Assembly (NCBI RefSeq): GCF_902686445.1
Contig: NW_025920105.1
Span: forward strand, 1,563,120-1,627,119
Length of the DNA stretch: 64,000 bases
Direction of reading: 5' to 3'
Source: Sciurus carolinensis
Taxonomy: Eukaryota; Chordata; Mammalia; Rodentia; Sciuridae
How positions within the stretch are numbered: the first letter of the stretch is position 1; the number at the start of each line of letters is the position of its first letter. Positions 25,155 to 37,861 of this stretch are shown here, piece by piece. Both the position numbers and the translations under genes were made by a program. The notes beneath the pieces were generated by a model. It saw only the letters and a program-made list of their open reading frames with translations, was not told the DNA's origin and made no database searches.

Positions 25155-25749
25155 CTATTTTGCTGGTAAAGAATTAATTGGGGCAGGTGTGGTCAGCATA
25201 GGAGCAAGCAGTTCCTCTAACAGTAATTTTCTGAAGAACTGCTCAAACTCTGAACTTTCAAACTTATGTGTGATATTTGTACATCTTTTAAAGAATTCCT
25301 CAACCTCCCCCAAGCTCCGCAGACTCATTGAGGTTAAAATTCTTATCACAAAAATCCAGGAAACATGATTTGAAGTTGCATAGTTACAAGTAGGAAAATT
25401 ACAAGAAAACATCCAAATTCTAGGAGAGATGACAGTGGCAATTCCTGGAATGATGGCCTTGCCAAACCCTTCTTCATGTTCGCACTTTGTCAAGCAGCAC
25501 GGAGGAAACAGTCCCTGCCAAGGTGGAAAAGTGAGCACCTTTGGACAGTTGGTGTTTGTTCTACCAAATAGAGAAACTGCAGGGTAACAAACTATTTGAC
25601 CAATTGGAAATGCCCAACACCCTTCAGGAAGATTTACTGGGTATTTGTAGAAGGCCTGTGTATATATAGTATGAAAAAGCTGCTCCCAACATGCCCCCAA
25701 ATCCTGTAAAACTTTTGCTACATCTGCAAAACTGGTTGTTCATATATGT
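25155..25749 (-). other. Long antisense ORF of unknown origin
   Basis: The minus strand is open for just under 200 codons from a stop at about 25749 to a TAG at 25155. The frame has no stop in otherwise AT-rich DNA and encodes a Cys-, Pro- and Phe-rich protein (for example CWAFPIGQIVCYP and EGFGKAIIPGIATV). There is no ATG at the head of the longest frame; the first plausible methionines are internal. I do not recognise the family. A fragment of a retroviral gene, a retrocopy, or an exon are possible. No signal peptide, poly(A) tail or splice border was found that decides among them. Confidence 0.35.
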
Positions 25750-25939
25750 TAGAGGTAGATATAATGTTATATAAGTAGCCATTTGTTTTAAAAAGTCAGA
25801 TATGTCTTCTGGAAGTGACTTTGAAATTAAATTGCTAGACCACCTCTATGAGTGACATTGTCCAAGTTTATTCAGGGGGTTAGAGGACATGAGGAAGACT
25901 AAGTTTGAGAAGGGAGAATCCTGGATCAAACTGTTTATG

Positions 25940-26645
25940 TATAAAAGACATCTTTTATATTATAACCATTGCTTGGTTGTGAATTTTACAACTCATTCCT
26001 GTATATATATTTGACAATGCTAAGTATGTTTTTTTAGAGATGTCAACTTTTTAGATATGCTAATGTTAAAAGTAGAAGTGGTAAAATATAACACATTTTG
26101 TAAATTACTTTTTAAAAAAATCTATGAAATGTTTTGTAGAGGAAAATAGCCAACATTCCTGTTGAATAATAAGTATTGTATGCTGGTTCTTGGAGCACCA
26201 TGCCAGTGTGCTTACAATGAGGTAGAAGTAACCATTGTTCCAATATCTATGGGTTTTGTTTTACTTTTTTCTGTACATAGTGTATACAAAGAAAAAATGA
26301 GTCCTAATCTACATCTAGTTTTTCTAGATGTTAAGTAGATATGTATGATAAAAGTAGGATTAGTAAACAAATTTTGTATGTTTTGTTAAAATTTCTATAA
26401 AGGATTCTCTTCTTAAAATTAGAGCATTATAGCACACTTGGTTGGTGAAGAACCAGAATGCTCATATTTTGAAGATATTTTGAATTAGAACTCTTGTGAA
26501 ATGTGTGCAGTTTCTTCAAGACTGAATGTACATAGTGGACAAATTGAGTTTTTAATTGAAACTTCTAGTGTGTCTAGATGTTTAGAAGTGCCTGGTGAAT
26601 GTTAAGTGTAGAGGTAGTAAAATATCACTTCATAAGTCTGAATAT
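25940..26645. repeat. Degenerate three-copy tandem repeat, period about 250-290 bp
   Basis: A block recurs near 26010, 26320 and 26570. It consists of 'tgtacatagtg...' or a relative, a poly-T segment, 'tctagatgtt(a/t)ag', and then 'aaaagtag(g/a)...tagtaaa'. Anchors are 'gttaaaagtagaagtggta' (26064), 'gataaaagtaggattagtaa' (26347) and 'gtgtagaggtagtaaaatat' (26607). Copies are strongly diverged and the unit length varies. Confidence 0.5.
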
Positions 26646-26679
26646 TCTCTCTGATATGTGCAGGCTAACACACAATAAG

Positions 26680-26935
26680 GTGGGGAGTGTAGAACAAAAT
26701 TTCATTGGATTAGGCAAAGTGGAATTAAGGGAAGGAAGTAAAGATGGGTATAAGAAAGGCAATAAAATTAATTAGACATAAATTTTTATATTCATATATG
26801 AACAAGCAAGCAGTGTAACTCCATGTTGCATACAACCCCAAACATAGGAAGTTGTACTCCATGTATGTATGTATCCAAAATACATGCTACTGTCATGTAT
26901 ATCTAAAAAGAACAAATAAAAATTTTTAAAAAGAA
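26680..26935 (+). mobile_element. L1 3'UTR end, sense
   Basis: 'attaattagacataaatt', 'cagtgtaactccatgttgc', 'gttgtactccatgtatgtat', 'acatgctactgtcatgtata' and 'tctaaaaagaacaaataaaa' form a typical 3' terminus of a sciurid L1, ending in an A-rich tail at about 26935. The element is severely 5'-truncated. Confidence 0.75.
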
Positions 26936-27039
26936 AAATAATAAATCTAAAATAAATACAAATACATGCAATCTACTGGGAACTCTATATCTAAGGAAAT
27001 ATGTAGAAAGAAAGCAAAAGAATAGAAGGGTGTCCATAA

Positions 27040-28190
27040 AAATGTTAACCAAAAAAAAAAAAAAAGCTGGGGTGGCCAAATTATAATATAGAAAACAGTT
27101 TAAAGCAAGAAGTTACATGAGATAAAATATTTTCAATTTAAAAAAACTGAAAAGAGGCAAAGTAGACTATTATATGAAAAAAGAACTTTACCTAGAATAC
27201 TGCAATAAGAATAGATATAGTTTCAACTCACATCATACCTCCAAGATATAAATAGTTAAGACTGATTGAAGAAAATAAAGAAGTAAAAAGAAACTCCTTA
27301 ATACTAGGAAACACTAATCCTTACTGGCTGTAAAGATTGTCAAACAAAATTGTAATCAAAAAACAGAAGACTTTGTAAATATTTTAAACAAATTTGCTTA
27401 TGTAATAATTATTCTCAATTGCATTTGAAATATTAAAGTATATCAACTAACAGGAAAGGAACAAACCAAAGGTTAATAGGTATGTAAATATTAAAATTAC
27501 TTTGTGATCAAAAAAGAATAAAGTTAGAAATCAAAAAGTGGAAAGGATGGTCAAAAATTCACACACATGGAAATTGATTGAACAGTCTTGAACATGATCT
27601 TTTTCCAGAATTGAAAGATTAAATTAAAAGACCTTTGTACTCCTGAAGATATCTGGAGACTTTATGTAAATTTCTTTCAAACTCCCAGTGTATTTTTTTC
27701 AGAGACAGACATTTGAAGACCAATGTTTGTTACAGTATTATTCAACAGAGTTACCATAGAAAAGCAAACCAAATATCCCTTGAAATGAGTGAATGGAGCA
27801 ATTTGGAATAGAGAAACAACAGAATATTTTTCAAGTTAAAAAAGTAATACATTTTTGCAAAATCTCTAATCAGGATAAATCTTCAGTACATTTTGATAAC
27901 TGAAATATGTCACTACCACAAAGAAAAATATGACAGAACTCTACTTATATGACATCAAAAAAAGCAAAAAATTATTCTGAACAGAAACAAGAATGACATT
28001 AGTGATGGAAGAAGACAGAAATGAGCACTTGTTTACATGGGAATTGATTTATTGATTTTTGAGATGTCAATATTCTACAGATATATTAGATGACCATTTG
28101 AGTGAACATTGCTGAACAGTATACATGATATGGTGGGGAGAGCAAGTATTGCTTTGTGGTTTTGATCACAAAATTTTAAACAACATATAA
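27040..28190 (+). mobile_element. Ancient L1 ORF2 fragment, sense, heavily decayed
   Basis: Landmarks in order: an A-run, 'agctggggtggccaaatta' and 'gaggcaaagtagac' (the ORF2 region encoding K-A-G-V-A), later 'ggtcaaaaattcacacacat', then 'catagaaaagcaaaccaaat', 'gaatggagcaatttgg' and 'gaactctacttatatgacat'. This is the 3' half of ORF2 and the 3'UTR of an L1MA/L1MB-age element, with many stops and deletions. No usable open frame survives. Confidence 0.65.
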
Positions 28191-28284
28191 AAATAAAAAT
28201 AATTAGAAAATGTTTGAAAACTACCTTTAAAATGCTATGGTCTTTATCTTATAAATAAGAAAAAATCATGAATATATTGATAAA

Positions 28285-28460
28285 GGGCATCCATATGTTC
28301 CAAAATTACTAGTATAATTCTGAGACAAGAAGACTATATTTTCAAGGTCATCCTCAATAACTTTATGACAACCTCTCTACAAGTATAAATAGAAAGGGGT
28401 TGGGAATGTAGCTCATTAATAGAGTACCCTTGAATTCTATCCCTATTGCAATAACATATG
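28285..28460 (+). repeat. B1/ID-type SINE, sense, diverged
   Basis: 'gagacaagaagactatatt', 'tcaaggtcatcctcaataac' and 'gaaaggggttgggaatgtag', then 'ctcattaatagagtaccct', represent the B1-like half followed by the ID-like half of the composite SINE. 28461-29690 has only AT-rich sequence without nameable content. Confidence 0.75.
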
Positions 28461-29689
28461 AAAAATTTATATTACTATGTACATAGGCAGGATAAAAAAA
28501 AATCTGGATAAAATATAAAACTCACAGAAGAAACAAACCTAAGCTCCCAAAAAAATCTTTTCTACTAGGTAACTTCTCCATCAACATTTTAAAGTTTGAC
28601 TTCCTCCTTGACTTTTGGATCTCTCAACTTTGTCTTCTGGCTTTGTCAGGCCACAATATTTTATATCACTGAATTAGTCTCAGTACCACTTTTCTAAAAT
28701 TAAGAATGTATAGACTACCAAGAAAGGAAGAGATTAAAGACTAAAATAAATGTCATTAACATTTTATCTGTACCAAAAAATGCTTCTCTACCCAAAAGAT
28801 ATTGTGCAAGGAAAGAAAATTAATTAATCATAATTAATTAAAAATTGTGAAGAAAAATTATGCTTACCCAGGAAGACCAAGTTTCTGTAATTCTCTAACA
28901 TCACATCTCTATATAAGATTCATTGAAGTGGCTGAAGGCATTCCCACTCTTCAGTGAAATCAAGGGTCACATCCCTGAAAGTCAACAGTTTCTGAAATAA
29001 GAATAGGTAAACATATATTTTATTGACTATTTGATCATTCACAGTTTTTAATTTAACAAGTTGCAACAGGAGTTAGTAGACTCATGTAGGTGATGACTTT
29101 AATTATTTATTAATATACTTTTATACACTGATACTATTATATGCCTCTGAATAAAAAGAGACATAAGTCCAGAAAGAGTATAATAATTCCACTTTCATGA
29201 AATAAAATATAAAACTCAGACATCAATACAAGAATATAGATTTTGTAATTTTATATATCATGACCTAAATGGTACATATCACTCACATGAGAAACTTATG
29301 GTAATTAATAGAGAAAATTCTCAGATATTATTGTACGACCATGAATCAGAGATTTACTGAAGTGAAAAATCTGATTCAGTAGTTCTGGGATGAAACTGTT
29401 TTCTGAAAGTGTAGGAATTTCTCTAGTTATTCCAGGACCAGTGGAATCAGAAAAACTTGAAAGGTAATGAGGTTGACCACTTAAAGAAAATATTTACTAG
29501 TGAAAATGAGTTCAAATATTTTATGGTACTTACAAGAACAATACCATTTGGATATGTTGTTTGTGCTTTGTTTCTCAAGTTTAAACTTATTTTAATATCT
29601 AAAATAAAAATTGTATTTATGCAGTAAAGCTTTGATTCATGTATACATTATGTTTATAACAGGATAACCATCTAGCTCTTCAAACAGTT

Positions 29690-30575
29690 GTCATTTTTAT
29701 TTAATTTTATTGGTTCTTTTTAGCTCTACATGACAGTAGAATCCATTTATATGAACTTATACAAGCATTGGATATACTAATTCTAATTAGAATGACAATT
29801 GTCTTGTGGGTGGGCATGGTGGTGTAACTCATGTATTTTTACATGTATACATAGGAAAATTATGTTAGACTTATTCTGATGTTCCTATTCCTATTTCCTC
29901 CTTTTTTTTCACCATTGTCTAATCTTATGTACTTTTCTTACCTTCCCCCACTTTATGTGGTTTAGATTTTACATATCAGCAAATAATTCAACCTTTGGAT
30001 TCAGGAACTGGATTCATTCACTTAGCATAATATTCTTCAAATCCATCCACTTACTGTAAATGTCATGGAGTCATTCTTTTTTAGAGTTGAATAACAATAC
30101 ATTGTGTATATATGCCCCAATTTCTTTATCCATACATTTATTGAAGAACACCTAGGTTGGTTTCATAAGTTAGCTATTTTAAATTATGCTGCTATAAATA
30201 GTAATGTGGTTGTGTCACTGTAGTATGCTGAGTTTAATGTTCTTTGGGTAAATATTAAAGGGTGGCTTCTACTGTATTAAATTGTGGATTCATCCTTTGA
30301 AGAATATCCATATTGCTTTCCAGAGGGGTTGCAACAATCTGCAGTCCCACTAGTAATGTGTGAGCAGTCTGTTTTCCCCATATCCTTCTGAACATGCATT
30401 ACTTATATTGTTATTTGCTGTTACTGACTGGACTGAGTTGAAATCTCAGGGCAGATTTAATTTGTATTTCTCTAATATCTAGAGATGTTGAACATTTTTC
30501 CAAATATTTGTTGATCATTTCTATTTACTCTTTGAGAAGGGTCTGTTCAGTTCCTTTGCCCCTTTATTGTTTTGG

Positions 30576-30625
<50 letters not shown>

Positions 30626-33600
30626 AGCTTTCTGAATTCTTTGTGTATCCTAGAAATTGACAACATATTCAGGTAGCAACATTCTTGTCCCATTCTGTAG
30701 GTTCTGTTTTCATGCATCTTTTGCTGTGAAGGTATTTAGTTTGATCCCATCTATTTTATTATTATTATTATTTTTTTAATTTTAGAGTCTTTTTCAGGAA
30801 ATCAGTTCCTATACCAATGTGTTGGAGTTCTGGACTTAACTGCTCTTCTAGTAGGTGCTGTGTTTCTGGTAAAATTTCTAGGTCTTTGATCTACTTAGTG
30901 TTGTTGACTGTTGTGCAGAATGAGAAATAAGGATTAACCTTCATTCTATTAACATATTGGATTTCCAGTTTTCTCAGCACGGTTTGTTAAAAAGGCTGTC
31001 TTTTCTCCAGTGTGCACTTTTACCACCTTTGTCTAATGGGAGGTAAGTATTTTTATGTGGAGTCTATCTCTGTCTTCTATTATGTTCCATTTCTTTTGTG
31101 TCTATTTTGTTGCCAAGATATCTAATTTTTTAAACTATAGCTCTGTTCACTGGTTTTCATTGTAGAGGTACTTCACATCTTTAATTTTGTTGAATCCTAA
31201 GTAGTTTATTTTGGAGGCTAGTGTAAATAGGATAGTTTTCTTATTTTCTATTTTAGTTTATTCATTATTAATGTATAGAAATTCAATTAAATTATGGGTA
31301 TTAGTTTTCTATCTCACTACTTTTCTGAATATCTTCATGAGTTCTAGAATAGTATAGTTGAGTGTTTGGGACTTCTACGCATAGAATTATGTTGTTAGCA
31401 AAAAGAAATACTTTGAACTCTTTTTCCTACTCATATCACATTAAATTCTTTATTTGCTTAATTGTTTTAGCCAGAGTTTCAAGGAGTATGTTGAATAAAA
31501 TTGGTAAATGAGGACATCCTTGCCTTCTTCCTGCTTTTAGTGGGAATGATTTAAGTTTCTCCATTTAGAATGATGTCAGTCTTGGGTTTGTCATATATAG
31601 GAACATTCCAACTATACCTAGCTTTTCCAATGTTTGAAATATTAAGTGGATGCTGTATTTTGTCAAAAGCCTTTTCTGCATCTACTGAGATGGTCATATC
31701 ATTCTTGTCTTTATGTCTATTTATATTATGGGCTATATTTATTGATTTCCATATGTTGATCCAAACTTACATCCCTGGGATGACCATGGTGATCTATAAT
31801 TTTAATGTGTTTTTCTATGCAATTTGCCAGTATTTTATTAAGAATTTTTTGCACTTATGATCATCAAGTATATCACCGTGAGGTTTCCATTATTTGATAT
31901 GACTTTGTCTGATCTTGGTATCAAGCTACTAGTTTCATATAATTAGTTGGAAAACATTTCTTAGTTTTCTATTTTGTGGAAAAATTTGAGGAGAACTGAT
32001 GTTAGTTTCTCTTTAAAAGCGTGGTAGAGCTTGGTTGAGCATCCATGCAGTCTAGACTTTTCTTTTGGTAGGTTTTACATAACTTCTTCAATTTCTTACT
32101 AAAATTTGTTCTCTTCAAATTTTCTATATCCTTCTGACTCAATTTGATTAGGTCACATGTATCTAGGAATATTCTAACATATTGGAGTATAAGAACACAA
32201 ATTACTTTCTGATTCTCCTCTGTATTTTAGTAGGGCTGTGGTGTTATTTTCATCATGGATTTTTAAAATTTGCATTTTTTCCTCTTTCCTATATTTAGCT
32301 GGGCTAAAAATTTATCAAATTTATTTAGTGTTTCAAAGAACCAACTTTTTTCATTCATTTTTTAAAATGTTTATATAATGTCAAATTCATTGAATTGGAG
32401 TCTGATTTTATTTCCTGGGTTCTATTGACATTGTTATTGATTTGTTCTTTGTCTACGGCCTTGAGATGTCATGTTAGCTCATTTATTTAGTGTCTTCTTG
32501 TTTATTTAGTGAATGAGCTCAATGATATGAACTTTCTTCTTACAGCCTCCATTACAGTGACCCAGAAATTTTGATATGTTGTACCACTGTTCTCATTTAC
32601 TTCTAAGTATTTTTACTTCATCTGATTCATACTGCTATTCATTCATCATTCAATAAAATGATTTAGAATGATTTAGTCTCCAGGTGTTTGAGTATTTTCT
32701 ACTTTTTCTCTTAACATTGATTTCTAATTTAATTCCATTATTATATGATAATATGCAAAGCATTAGCTTTATTTGTATGTGTGTGTTTGCAATGCGATGT
32801 TTTGGCCTAGAAAAGGATGTATTTTGAAAAATGTTCCAAGTGCTGTTGAGAAAGGTATATTCAGTCATTGATGGATAAAATATTCTACATATGTCTATTA
32901 AGTATAGATTATTTTAATTCTGTAGTATCTTTAGTTTTTGAATTATCTAAGCAATATTCACAGGGATATGTTAATGTTACCCAATAATACAGTGTTTTGG
33001 CCTATTTGATTCTTGATGCTGAGGAGAGTTTGCTTAATATGCACAGCTGCTACTTTTAGGGTATGAATATAAATGACTGCTATTACCACTTGTATGATTC
33101 CCTTAAGCAGAATAAAATGGCCTTCTTTATAGGTGTCTTCTGATTAACTTTACTTTGAAGTTCAATTTATCTGATATGAGAATAGAAACCCCTGATTGAT
33201 TATGAAGACAACATGAATAAAATATTTTCCCCAAACTTTCAACTTTAGTCTATGATGTCTTTCTTTATGTGTAAGTCTTTTGAAGACAGCATATAATTGG
33301 GTCTTCTTTATCAAGTCAATCTGCAAGTCTGTCTTTTTGATGATTTGAGACAATATATGTTCAGTGTTTTTATTGAAAGATGTTTTTGATTTCCTGTCAT
33401 TTTGGTTTATTTCTAGTTTTATACTTGAACTAATTCTCCTTTGTGTATTCTTTTAGTGTTGTTTCTGCCTTTGCTGGTTTTTGTTATTTCTCCATGTATT
33501 CATGAAATATTTTATTGATGGTATTTTGTAGTGTCAGCTTTAACTTGTGAATTCTTTTAACTTTTGTTTATCATGGAAAGTTTTTATTTCATCTTCAATT

Positions 33601-35565
33601 CAAAACCTTAATTTTGCTTTATATAGTATACTTGGGTAGCATTGATTTTCTTTAGAGTTTGGTATATATTATTCTAAAATCTCCCACCTTTTAGGGTCTT
33701 AGTTAAAAAGTCAGCTGAGATTTGAATTGATTTTGTCTCAAAATGTCACCAGTCTTTTTCTGCTTTTTATATTCTTATTTCTGTATATTTGGCATTTTGA
33801 AAATGGTGTGTCTTTAAATGAGTCTCTGGCAAATTTGAATATCTGGAGTCCTATATAATTTCTGTATTTAATTTTCCATATTGTTTTTAAGATTTGGAAA
33901 ATTTTCTTATGTTATTTCATTGTTAAGGTTGTGCATTATTTAGTCTGTATTTCAGAACATTCATCTTAAAATTTCTGTTCATAGTCCTTTAACATCTTTT
34001 ACCTGTAGCCATTTTTTGGTTTACAATTATATACTTTGTCTTAAGTCTTGAAAAATCTATCTTCCATGTGGTCTAGTCTGTTAATGATGACTTCCATTGG
34101 ATTTTTAATTTGGTTTAATAATACCTTCATTTTGAGAATTTCCAATTGATTCTTCCTCAGGATGTATATCTCCTTATTGAAGTTACCTTTCACTTCTTGT
34201 ATTTTCTCTCTGCTTTCATTTATTTTGTCATTTTTTACCTTATAGATCAGTTAACAATGAACTTTCAAAATTTTATCTTTGGCATTTTCTCTATTGTGTC
34301 AGTGGAGTCTGTTGTTGAGGTAATCTATGTTGTTTGGTGTGGTGTGTTCCATTCATTTCTCAATTATTTGTGTGTCCACCCATGTATCTGGATGGATCTG
34401 AAGAAGTAGAGTTTCTAACTTATGAATTTATATGGTGCCTCTATGCTGTAAACAACTCACAGTTTGGGGACAGAGACCAATGATACCCAAAAATCTATGC
34501 CAAAAATAGATAGCAGTAGATAAGGTACTTAGTTCCTATTTTGACATCTACAATGTTACTTGGTGTAATATGCAGAAATGGAAAGATCAGCAATTTCCAT
34601 CAGTAAAAAATAAGTAATCACAAATTATATCTGGCACAAAGTCAAAAAATAGGTGTTGTCAATGACTTCTCCCATATTAATTACTGCTCTGTCATTGGTA
34701 GGGGAAGACATTATATATATCAAATAGCATTAAGAGATATTAAGGATAGAATTCAGTATGAGGAAAGAAGAGATAGCAAGGTAGAAAATGTTGCAATTTT
34801 AAAGGGTAGATAGGACAGATGCAGTGGTAACGGGATGTGTTGTTAATAAGGAAGAGGGAGAAAAATAGAAGAAAGAATAGAAAGGAAGAATGGGGATAGA
34901 ATTTGTTTGTCACAATAGAAAAGGGAGGGGAAGAAATGAAAATAAAGAATTCAGTGGTGGAAAAAACAAAACAAAATGAAACTATGCTGTTCAAAAACCT
35001 TGACACTCAAAAAACTGGCCATGAAAACTAAATATCAATCAGAGAAACAAGTGCCCTGAAATTAACCCTATCAAATTTCTGATCCATTGTAGCTGGTCGT
35101 ATGAGCTCCTTTGAGCCACAGGACTCACAGCATTGGAGAGAGTTGGATTCTCCCTAGCCTCTCCAATTGGAGTTTACCAAGGCAAAAATGCTCTTGGCTT
35201 TTTATTTTCCCTGGGTTTGTGAAGCTCAGTTAAGTCTTTGCTAGGCTCAGAGAGGTTTATGCAGGCCTCACCATCATCTCTCAGATCTGGGTTTCCATTA
35301 CTCATTTTCACAGCTGTAGTGTACTTGCAAGATGACTCCTAGTTTGGCTCTCCACTGATGATTGCTAAACTCATGGTAATTTTTTTTATATCAACTTAGT
35401 GAATTGAATAATTGGTTCAGCAAGAGCACATTGGCCCTCCAGTCTCAGGAGTTTTCACTCGGAGACTCAGAGAGAAATACTATTTCTGCTATTTGAGTGC
35501 TGAGTAACTGACCTAGGAGGCATGCTGCCTCACTCTAATACACCATTTTGCCTGACTTGATAATA
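29690..35565 (-). mobile_element. Nearly complete but decayed L1, antisense
   Basis: Reading from right to left: a 5'UTR (35565-34440); an ORF1 segment around 34400-33990 whose coiled-coil text resembles the ORF1 of the younger L1 at 50 kb; an ORF2 endonuclease segment at 33360-33160 (RLKLKVWGKYFIHV compares with [14 protein letters not shown]); the end of the endonuclease domain at 32868-32700 (NGIKLEIN, SNTWRLN); reverse transcriptase sequence through about 31500; the ORF2 C-terminal region at about 30350-30020; and a 3'UTR to 29690. All reading frames are broken by many indels and stops. At about 5.9 kb it is close to full L1 length. A (GT)n microsatellite has expanded within its ORF2 end. 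Confidence 0.85.
30578..30623. repeat. (GT)n microsatellite inside the antisense L1
   Basis: About 23 GT dinucleotides lie within the antisense ORF2 3' region. They are younger than the L1 copy, because they interrupt text otherwise alignable to L1. Confidence 0.97.
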
Positions 35566-36051
35566 ATCTTTTTTGATTATTTCACATGTGTGCATATCAC
35601 TCTATGAGTTTTTTATATCTTAAGTCATTAAACCAAAAATGTGATAGCAGTAATAATATTCATTATTATGATATTTTATGGAGTGTCCATTAAATAGTAG
35701 AACTCTATTTTTACCAAATTTTATTTGATCTGGAATACAGATTTAAAGAAATATTAAGGTCAAAAAAGAGTTTGAATGTTAAAACAATTATCAGAGCAGG
35801 GCAGTTATTATAAATGAGAAGCTCAGTGGAAATATGTGAAGACTACAGCAAAGTCATTTGAATCAAGTGATACTTTTATTTTATGTGTACATATATAGCA
35901 ATATAAACTTTTTATACATTAAATATAATTTTTATGTATGAAAAAATAAAAATATTCAAATTTTTAAAACATAAATCAAATTGAAAAAATATACAAAATT
36001 GATAATCCCTTAGCCACACTAACAAAGAGAAAGAGGGAGAAAACTCAAATA

Positions 36052-36891
36052 ACTAAAATTCAAAATGAACAAGGAAACATCACAACAGACATGAGTGAAA
36101 TACAAACATAATTAGAAACTATTTTGAAAATCTATACTCCAACAAAATAGAAAATTTCAAAGACATCAACAGGTTTCTAGAGACATGAATTGCCTAAACT
36201 GAATGAGGAGGACATACACTATTTAAATAGACCAATTTCAAGTAATGAAATAGAAGAAGTCATCAAAAGCCTACCAACAAAGAAAAGTCCAGGACCAGAT
36301 GGGTTCTCAGTCGAGTGCTACAAAACCTTTAAAGAAGAGTTCATTCCAATACTTCTCAAAGTATTCCATAAAATAGAAGAGGAGGGAATCCTCCCAAATT
36401 CATTCTACGAAGCCAATATTACCCTGATATCTAAACCAGACAGAGAGACATCGAGGAATGAAAATTTTAGACCAATATCCTTAATGAACATCGACGCAAA
36501 AATTCTAAACAAAATTTTAGCAAATCGCATACAAAAACATAGTAAAAAGATAGAGCACCATGATCAAGTGGGTTTAATCCCAGGGATGCAAGGTTGGTTC
36601 AACATCAGGAAATCAATAAATGTAAGTCACCAAATCAATAGACTTAAAGTCAAGAATCACATGACTATTTCAATAGATGCAGAAAAAGCATTTGATAAAA
36701 TACAGCATCCCTTCATGTTCAAAACACTAGAAAAAATTGGGGTAGTGGGAACATTCCTTAACATTGTAAAGGCCATCTATGCTAAGCCAATGGCTAATAT
36801 TATTCTCATTGGTGAAAAACTGAAAGCATTCCCCCTAAAAACTGGAAAAAGGCAGGGATGCCCTCTTTCACCACTTCTTTTCAATATTGTC
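36052..36891 (+). pseudogene. L1 ORF2 fragment, reverse transcriptase domain, left part
   Basis: The open frame 36190-36891 encodes the palm and fingers of an L1 reverse transcriptase: [17 protein letters not shown], the first catalytic aspartate region [13 protein letters not shown], and the [14 protein letters not shown] motif. This motif is intact here, which makes the segment a useful reference for the damaged counterpart at 53.08-53.12 kb. The frame then runs into the LTR. Confidence 0.9.
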
Positions 36892-37855
36892 TGCCGGGGT
36901 CCAGCCCTAGCAGGAGTCCATGGGTTCCACACCGGTAAACGGGGAGCGGGGAGACAGCGTCGGCGATGGATGGAGAATGAAAGACACAGACTCTAGTTCT
37001 GGTGCAGTCAATCCCACTTTATTCTGCGGAAGGCTGAGTTTATATACATTTTTCTTCAGGCTATAATGACAATCTTGTGGTTAATATTAAAGAAGTTTTC
37101 AAAGCATAGGCAGACATTGTTTTTAACAAGGAACAGAAAATTATGAGAAAACAGTAACTTTACAGATTATCCTTACCTATTCACAATTGTTTTAAGAATA
37201 TCTAACTACCTCGGTGAACTAATACAATATTTACTTCCTTAATATCTAAACTCTATGTGACCTAAGACTATTCTTATTATTCTCGTGGTTAAAACAATAG
37301 ACAAGTAATCTCATATGACTATCTCTACTAGGTCCATCTGGTAAATATCTGAATTGCTGAGTTAAGGGGTACAGTAGGGCAGCGGTCCCAATTGTAATTG
37401 AGTGCCAACGTTTATTATAGGGGTGACATATTCTTTGTAGGAAGGAAGGAATGTTATGAAACCTTATTCTTTTACCTCGCCACCACACATGAACAAAACC
37501 ATCATTAAAATTTAACCAGCCTGTTGGAGACAAAGGCAGATATACAACTATTTTCTCCAGATTCTTTCAGGGACTCATTGTATGGTTGAAAAATTAATTT
37601 TAATTTTGTTAGTGGTAAAGACCCATTGTTTTTCAGATTGTAGGTAATATTTTCTGGAATTTTTGTTGTATTCCCTTCATCCCCTTAAGCAATCCGTTCA
37701 GACTGAAATGAGTAATATATTATCAGAGAAACACAGCAGAGAAAACACCATGCTTTGGAGCAAAACATCTGGCAATTCCTTTTAGGATGAGCCTTTGCAA
37801 TCATCCTCCAGAGGATCTTTGTCAAGCACTGGATGGAATTCCAAATGCCCCCGCA
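36892..37855 (-). mobile_element. Solo LTR, class II ERV, copy 2
   Basis: A 964-bp LTR of the same family as copies 1 and 3, antisense. On the minus strand it runs from TGCGGGGGCATTTGG to GGACCCCGGCA. A TATA box complement is at 37039-37047 and an AATAAA complement at 37018-37023. Target-site duplication: ATTGTC (36886-36891) and ATCGTC (37856-37861), one mismatch; the uninterrupted L1 text at 53.14 kb confirms that these bases are single in the target. It has about 35 bp (about 37110-37145) that copies 1 and 3 lack, so it represents a different, perhaps older or undeleted, subtype. Its U3 carries an open frame listed separately. Confidence 0.93.
37246..37547 (-). other. Open frame within the U3 of LTR copy 2
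   Basis: The minus strand is open for about 100 codons, entirely inside the U3 part of the LTR. The peptide is Trp/Arg/His-rich at its start (FVHVWWRGKRIRFHNIP) and has no initiating ATG; it opens after a TGA. In LTR copy 1 the corresponding codon after WW is TGA, and in copy 3 part of the segment is deleted. Some betaretroviruses encode a protein in the LTR or let envelope coding run into U3, so a decayed viral frame is possible. Chance is equally possible. Nothing here is functional evidence. Confidence 0.3.
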
Positions 37856-37861
37856 ATCGTC

